Below are positions 6,421-9,237 of a DNA stretch of 9,237 bases, in pieces. Where the stretch lies: contig SAAR01000129.1 of assembly GCA_009916335.1 (NCBI GenBank), positions 1-9,237 of the forward strand, in the 5' to 3' direction. This DNA is from Erysipelotrichia bacterium (GTDB lineage Bacteria; Bacillota_I; Bacilli_A; Erysipelotrichales; Erysipelotrichaceae). The position numbers and the translations under genes are program-made. Every line of letters starts with the position of its first letter. Position 1 is the first letter of the stretch. A model generated the notes under the pieces. That model saw nothing but the letters and a program-made list of their open reading frames with translations. It was not told the origin of the DNA and did not search any database.

Positions 6421-6449
6421 ATTTTATATCGCTATATACGTTTTGTCAA
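6421..6449 (-). promoter_or_regulatory. Promoter of the disrupted ATPase gene
   Basis: On the minus strand, a perfect TTGACA (complement of 6444-6449) is followed after exactly 17 bases by TAAAAT (complement of 6421-6426). Transcription would start near 6414 and give a leader of about 155 bases before ATG 6258. This is the strongest promoter in the intergenic region. Confidence 0.82.
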
Positions 6450-6487
6450 GATAAAGAGAACGCAACTTCTCTTTTATAAACAAAAGA

Positions 6488-6516
6488 TTAGCATTGTTTC
6501 GCTCATATGGTAATAT
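6488..6516 (+). promoter_or_regulatory. Promoter of the arsR-CDF operon
   Basis: TTAGCA (6488-6493) and TAATAT (6511-6516) with a 17-base spacer each match the sigma-A consensus at 4 of 6 positions. The region overlaps an imperfect inverted repeat (6498-6508 with 6519-6529, 10 of 11 pairs) and sits just before the operator at 6519-6538, fitting a repressed metal-inducible promoter. Confidence 0.55.
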
Positions 6517-6518
6517 AG

Positions 6519-6538
6519 ATATGAACGAAAGGTCATAT
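6519..6538. promoter_or_regulatory. ArsR/SmtB-type operator upstream of the regulator
   Basis: ATATGA (6519-6524) and TCATAT (6533-6538) form a perfect 6-bp inverted repeat with an 8-base spacer, at the predicted start of transcription and before the regulator ATG at 6557. This ATATGA...TCATAT form is the usual target of zinc-sensing CzrA/SmtB repressors. Confidence 0.72.
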
Positions 6539-6556
6539 GAAAGGAATAAAAACACT

Positions 6557-6871
6557 ATGGATATAAAAACAACTTCTCCAATCGATAAAGAATCTATTCT
6601 GTCAATAAGCAAACTATTTAAGGTGATTAGTGATCCTACACGATTGTCGGTTCTCTTTCTTTTACAGAAAAAAGAGTGTAGTGTTGGAAATATCGCTATT
6701 TCTCTGGACATGGAACAGTCTGCTATTTCTCATCAATTAAAAACGTTGAAAGACGCACGCTTAGTAAAATCAAGAAGAGAAGGAAAAAGTATGCTTTACA
6801 GTTTAGATGACCTTCATGTTTTTAGTATTCTCGAACAAGTTTTAACTCATGTCAGTGAATTAGAAAAATAA
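6557..6871 (+). CDS. ArsR/SmtB-family zinc-type metal sensor (CzrA-like repressor)
   Basis: This 104-residue winged-helix repressor releases DNA when metal binds. The start is placed at ATG 6557 (MDIKTTSPIDKESIL) because AAAGGA lies about 11 bases upstream. Earlier in-frame starts at 6494 (TTG) and 6521 (ATG) lack a ribosome site and would fall within the promoter or operator. SDPTRLSVLFLL and the recognition helix EQSAISHQLKTLKDARLV are the classic ArsR core, and RREGKSMLYSL is the wing. The C-terminal helix carries D85, H87, H98 and E101 (DxH-x10-HxxE), the alpha5 site of SmtB/CzrA-type zinc or cobalt sensors. The CVC pair of CadC is absent; the only Cys is C41. It lies 43 bases before the CDF gene and probably also controls the divergent ATPase. 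Confidence 0.92.
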   Translation: MDIKTTSPIDKESILSISKLFKVISDPTRLSVLFLLQKKECSVGNIAISLDMEQSAISHQLKTLKDARLVKSRREGKSMLYSLDDLHVFSILEQVLTHVSELEK

Positions 6872-6914
6872 AACCAATTAGTTATGTAGCATACAAACTT
6901 AGGAGGTTTTTAAA

Positions 6915-7823
6915 ATGTCAAAATCAGATAAAAATCATAATCACTCGCATCAGGATCAATCGAAAAAAAATATTAAAATTGCTTTCTTCATAAATTTTAT
7001 TTTCTCCATAAGTGAATTTTTCTTTGGGTTTCTTTTCAATAGTGTGTCCATTATGTCTGACGCAGTTCATGATTTAGGGGACTCTATTTCAATTGGATTC
7101 GCTTGGTTTTTTCAAGGTTATTCAGAGAAAAAACAAGATGAACGGTTCACCTTTGGCTATAACCGATTTTCTTTACTGGGCGCGCTGATAACTGGCGTTG
7201 TGCTAATTAGTGGCTCGTTCTTTATGATCTATCGTAGTGTGCCACGTTTGCTTGACCCACAACCCGTAAATTATAGTGGCATGTTCTGGCTTTCTCTCGT
7301 AGCTATTGCATTGAATGGATATGCTGCTTGGATTTTAAGCAAAGGCACATCCAAAAATGAGGGTATGTTGAACCTCCATATGCTGGAAGACGTATTAGGG
7401 TGGATTGGAGTCTTGATTGTGAGTATTCTAATGAACTTTACCGAGGCATATCGTCTGGATCCTATCTTATCGATTTTGATTGCACTCTATATCCTCTACA
7501 AAACCATTCCTGAATTTTTCACCACAATGAAAATTTTATTGAATGGTTCGCCTGAAAATGTAAACGTAAAGAGCTTGGCGAATTCCATTAAAAATGTTCC
7601 TGCTGTAAAAGACCTCTCACATTTTCACATTTGGTCACTGGACGGGGAAGAAAACGCCCTTATCGTCACGGTTCTTATAGACCCTTCAGACATAGACAAG
7701 GCCAGGGAAATAAAAGAAGTAATTGCAGAAATCGCACATGAATCCAGTGTGAAAAATCATATCACAATAGAAATAACAACAAGTAAAGAAGAACTTGAGA
7801 AAGGATACTCCCACAACACTTAG
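6915..7823 (+). CDS. czcD: Cation diffusion facilitator, CzcD/ZitB-like zinc exporter
   Basis: This 302-residue membrane antiporter of the CDF family exports Zn2+ (often Cd2+ or Co2+) in exchange for protons. A short His-rich N-terminus (HNHSH) precedes six predicted helices. The transport-site HxxxD pairs are H52/D56 in helix II (SDAVHDLGDS) and H155/D159 in helix V (LHMLEDVLGWIG). The HD-HD set is typical of zinc-selective members. RFTFGYNRFSLLGAL lies between helices II and III. The cytoplasmic C-terminal domain contains DLSHFHIWSLDGEENALIVTVLI. A perfect AGGAGG (6901-6906) lies 8 bases before ATG. It forms an operon with the ArsR sensor and ends at a strong bidirectional terminator. With the ATPase broken, this is the intact zinc pump of the cluster. 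Substrate is inferred from family motifs. Confidence 0.94.
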   Translation: MSKSDKNHNHSHQDQSKKNIKIAFFINFIFSISEFFFGFLFNSVSIMSDAVHDLGDSISIGFAWFFQGYSEKKQDERFTFGYNRFSLLGALITGVVLISGSFFMIYRSVPRLLDPQPVNYSGMFWLSLVAIALNGYAAWILSKGTSKNEGMLNLHMLEDVLGWIGVLIVSILMNFTEAYRLDPILSILIALYILYKTIPEFFTTMKILLNGSPENVNVKSLANSIKNVPAVKDLSHFHIWSLDGEENALIVTVLIDPSDIDKAREIKEVIAEIAHESSVKNHITIEITTSKEELEKGYSHNT

Positions 7824-7862
7824 GATAGTCCTACACTAAAAATACCTCATTATTTGAAAAGC

Positions 7863-7901
7863 AAAAAAGGCAGCGACTAAACAAATCGCTGCCTCTCTTT
7901 T
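7863..7901. terminator. Bidirectional rho-independent terminator between the CDF gene and cadD
   Basis: A perfect 9-bp stem (AGGCAGCGA 7868-7876 with TCGCTGCCT 7886-7894, 9-base loop) is followed by CTCTTTTT on the plus strand. On the minus strand the preceding A6 run (7863-7868) becomes a U-tract. It can therefore stop both convergent operons. Confidence 0.9.
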
Positions 7902-7922
7902 TATCTTTCGTGATTATGATTT

Positions 7923-8534
7923 TTAAAAACCTAGTAGCGTTTGTATCGTCCCGTTCTCTACCAAGATAAAGATTCCTAATCCAATAAACACGATTGGAAC
8001 AATGATTCGTTCATACTTTTCTAACGTTTCGGAAACAAAGGAAATTTTTGCCAACTTATAACTGATAAAGCAAAGAATCGCAATCGAGATAACGAATACT
8101 ACTAAGGCAATTAAAATTTCTGAAAAAGCTAACGAAGTAAAGTAGGGAATATAAATCCCTAAATTGTCTCCACCTGACGCAATGGTTATTAAGGCGACAG
8201 TCCAGAATAACCGACTGGTTCCTCTAGATTCTAGTTTTTCAACGACTTCCTCTTCTTCTTCCTCCTCTTCGCCTATCACAGCGACACGGATACCTAAATA
8301 AATTGGAATTAATCCAAGAAGTCCAATGATCCAATCTTGCGGAATAAAATTCAGCACATAAGCAGCAAACAAACTTACAGCTACCAAAATGCCTGTTCCA
8401 AGATATTGACCCCAAAAAATGTGTCGAATACCTTTTTGTGTGTGACTTTGAGAAAAGATAATGAGCAAGATAAACAAATAATCAATGCTCGTAGAAATGT
8501 AAACAGCGATAGCTGAAAAAATACTTTGTAACAA
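7923..8534 (-). CDS. cadD: CadD-family cadmium resistance transporter
   Basis: This integral membrane protein of about 203 residues belongs to the CadD family, which gives cadmium resistance in staphylococcal and streptococcal plasmids. I place the start at TTG 8534 (reading M-LQSIFSAIAVYISTSIDYLF). A TTG at 8549 in the same frame contains the GGAGG that serves as the ribosome site 8 bases before 8534, so the longer 208-residue form is unlikely. Membrane segments cover most of the protein. WGQYLGTGILV and ASGGDNLGIYIPYF match conserved CadD stretches. Between helices lies a run of eight glutamates (residues 89-96), a cytoplasmic acidic loop plausibly attracting divalent cations. It ends with LVENGTIQTLLGF. 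The gene begins 16 bases after the cadC stop, forming a cadC-cadD operon, and ends at the shared terminator. The transport mechanism is not well defined for the family. Confidence 0.92.
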   Translation of the reverse strand: MLQSIFSAIAVYISTSIDYLFILLIIFSQSHTQKGIRHIFWGQYLGTGILVAVSLFAAYVLNFIPQDWIIGLLGLIPIYLGIRVAVIGEEEEEEEEVVEKLESRGTSRLFWTVALITIASGGDNLGIYIPYFTSLAFSEILIALVVFVISIAILCFISYKLAKISFVSETLEKYERIIVPIVFIGLGIFILVENGTIQTLLGF

Positions 8535-8550
8535 AATAACTTCCTCCAAA

Positions 8551-8913
8551 CTAAGATTTCATAGATAGATTTTCTGATAACTTTAAAAAAACACGAATAG
8601 CGGAAAGGATGTCTTCATTCGCTAAAGAGTAATAAACTACTTTTCCATCTTGACGTGATTTTGCCATTCCATGTTTTTTTAAAAAACGTAAATGGTGTGA
8701 CGTTGTAGCGACACTAGCAGTAAGTATTTCTGCTAAATCACAGACACACATTTCCTTATAGGTTTCTAAAGCATAGAAAATTTTAATTCTAGAAGAATCG
8801 CTGAAACATTTACCTAACCCAAGTAAATTTGAAAAATCTTTTTGATCCAATTTATTTTTTATTACAGTTACTTTTTCTTTATGTACGATAGTCACTTGGC
8901 AAACGTTTTCCAT
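8551..8913 (-). CDS. cadC: CadC/CadX-type ArsR-family cadmium sensor
   Basis: This 120-residue winged-helix repressor differs from the ArsR protein at 6557-6871 in its metal site. It carries the CVC pair (C56 and C58 in EMCVCDLAEIL) of the alpha3N cadmium/lead site of CadC. An N-terminal C5 and H11 (VCQVTIVHKEKV) stand where CadC has C7 and C11, and there is an extra C36. The recognition helix is TASVATTSHHLRFLKKHGM, and the wing is RQDGKVVYYSL. The alpha5 DxH zinc motif is lacking. ATG 8913 follows GAGGTG. The gene is first in an operon with cadD, with promoter and operator at 8927-8979. It should sense Cd(II) or Pb(II) and autoregulate. Whether it should be named CadC or CadX cannot be settled from motifs alone. 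Confidence 0.9.
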   Translation of the reverse strand: MENVCQVTIVHKEKVTVIKNKLDQKDFSNLLGLGKCFSDSSRIKIFYALETYKEMCVCDLAEILTASVATTSHHLRFLKKHGMAKSRQDGKVVYYSLANEDILSAIRVFLKLSENLSMKS

Positions 8914-8926
8914 TCATCTCACCTCA

Positions 8927-8948
8927 CATTCAAACGATTATTTGAATG
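8927..8948. promoter_or_regulatory. cad operator
   Basis: CATTCAAA (8927-8934) and TTTGAATG (8941-8948) form a perfect 8-bp inverted repeat around CGATTA. It matches the TCAAA-N6-TTTGA form of CadC operators and covers the predicted transcription start between the -10 box and the cadC start codon. Confidence 0.85.
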
Positions 8949-8949
8949 A

Positions 8950-8979
8950 AGTATACCTATTTGATCACTCTTTTGTCAA
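8950..8979 (-). promoter_or_regulatory. cadC-cadD promoter
   Basis: On the minus strand TTGACA (complement of 8974-8979) and TATACT (complement of 8950-8955) are separated by 18 bases, close to consensus. The operator abuts the -10 box, so repressor binding would block RNA polymerase. Confidence 0.87.
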
Positions 8980-9026
8980 TCTACCTTAATTCCAATACAC
9001 TATTATAAGCAATTTCCTGTATTCAC

Positions 9027-9077
9027 AACATCTTTGACGTACTTAAACAAGTACGTTACAATAGTAAAAAAGATGTT
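9027..9077 (+). promoter_or_regulatory. Antitoxin-gene promoter with nested palindromes
   Basis: TTGACG (9034-9039), a 17-base spacer and TACAAT (9057-9062) make a good promoter for the gene at 9095. The spacer region is a perfect palindrome (ACGTACTT 9037-9044 and AAGTACGT 9049-9056, loop AAAC). A second, outer inverted repeat (AACATCTTT 9027-9035 and AAAGATGTT 9069-9077) surrounds it. Antitoxins usually autorepress through such sites. Confidence 0.7.
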
Positions 9078-9094
9078 AAAGGGAGGAATAGCTT

Positions 9095-9237
9095 ATGTCT
9101 ATCGTAAACCCTAGCCAAGCTAGAAAAGTCTTTTATCAACTATTGAAAGACGTCAACAAAACTAACGAACCCATTTATATCTCTGGCAAAAACGAAGAAA
9201 GTGAAGCAGTTATGGTCAGTAAAAAAGACTGGGACGC
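9095..9237 (+). CDS. Phd/YefM-type antitoxin, N-terminal part (cut by window end)
   Basis: The first 47 codons are visible, beginning MSIVNPSQARKVFYQLLKDV and ending with a VMVSKKDWDA motif. GGGAGG (9081-9086) lies 8 bases before the ATG. The small N-terminal fold with S/N-x-x-x-AR near the start and an 'ISGKNEESEAVMVSKKDWD' segment is typical of Phd/YefM antitoxins (relatives include YefM and Axe), which neutralise a RelE/YoeB/Txe-type or Doc toxin and repress their own promoter. The paired toxin should follow just beyond 9237 but is not visible. The palindromic promoter supports autoregulation. The family call is good; the exact subtype and the toxin are inferred. Confidence 0.78.
   Translation, partial: MSIVNPSQARKVFYQLLKDVNKTNEPIYISGKNEESEAVMVSKKDWD

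Noticed and set aside
6494..6556. Longer ArsR protein starting at TTG 6494 or ATG 6521
   Set aside because: Both starts fall within the promoter or operator and lack a ribosome site, while ATG 6557 has one and gives the usual family length.
6424..6711. Minus-strand frame of 95 residues
   Set aside because: It lies opposite the ArsR gene and the divergent promoters, with no ribosome site.

Overview
The window is AT-rich DNA of a low-GC Gram-positive bacterium, most likely Enterococcus or a related member of the Lactobacillales. The reasons are strong GGAGG ribosome binding sites, TTGACA/TATAAT-type promoters, a Tn917-type transposon with erm(B), and staphylococcal/enterococcal-type cadmium genes. 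The context looks like a plasmid or another accessory resistance region. Bases 1 to about 250 are clearly more GC-rich and come from a different, unrecognised source.

Layout. (1) 1-252: GC-rich stretch joined to a broken metal ATPase gene. (2) 253-704 and 5971-6258: two halves of one Zn/Cd-type P1B ATPase gene on the minus strand, split by a transposon and also lacking its 3' half. (3) 705-5970: a complete Tn917-type Tn3-family transposon with 38-bp terminal inverted repeats and a 5-bp target duplication (CATTA). On the minus strand it carries the erm(B) leader peptide and attenuator, erm(B), a truncated ABM-like reading frame, a res region, tnpR and tnpA. A 73-bp near-copy of the erm-side transposon end lies inside the element, so the erm module sits between direct repeats. 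(4) 6390-7823: a divergent metal-response region. An alpha5-type ArsR/SmtB zinc sensor and a CDF (CzcD-like) zinc exporter read rightward, and the ATPase promoter reads leftward. Matching operator-like repeats lie by both promoters. (5) 7863-8979: a bidirectional terminator, then cadD and a CadC/CadX-type regulator on the minus strand with a clear promoter and operator. (6) 9034-9237: promoter and first 47 codons of a Phd/YefM-type antitoxin gene, cut by the window end.

How it works together. The ArsR sensor probably represses both the CDF operon and the ATPase until zinc (or cadmium or cobalt) accumulates. Tn917 insertion and 3' truncation have destroyed the ATPase, leaving the CDF pump and CadD as the intact metal-export genes. 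erm(B) gives inducible macrolide-lincosamide-streptogramin B resistance, so metal and macrolide exposure could co-select this segment, and a toxin-antitoxin module may help keep it. The individual systems are known types. The most informative points are the exact reconstruction of the insertion, the shared operator geometry, the internal transposon-end duplication and the unexplained GC-rich junction. I did not find a clearly new biological system.
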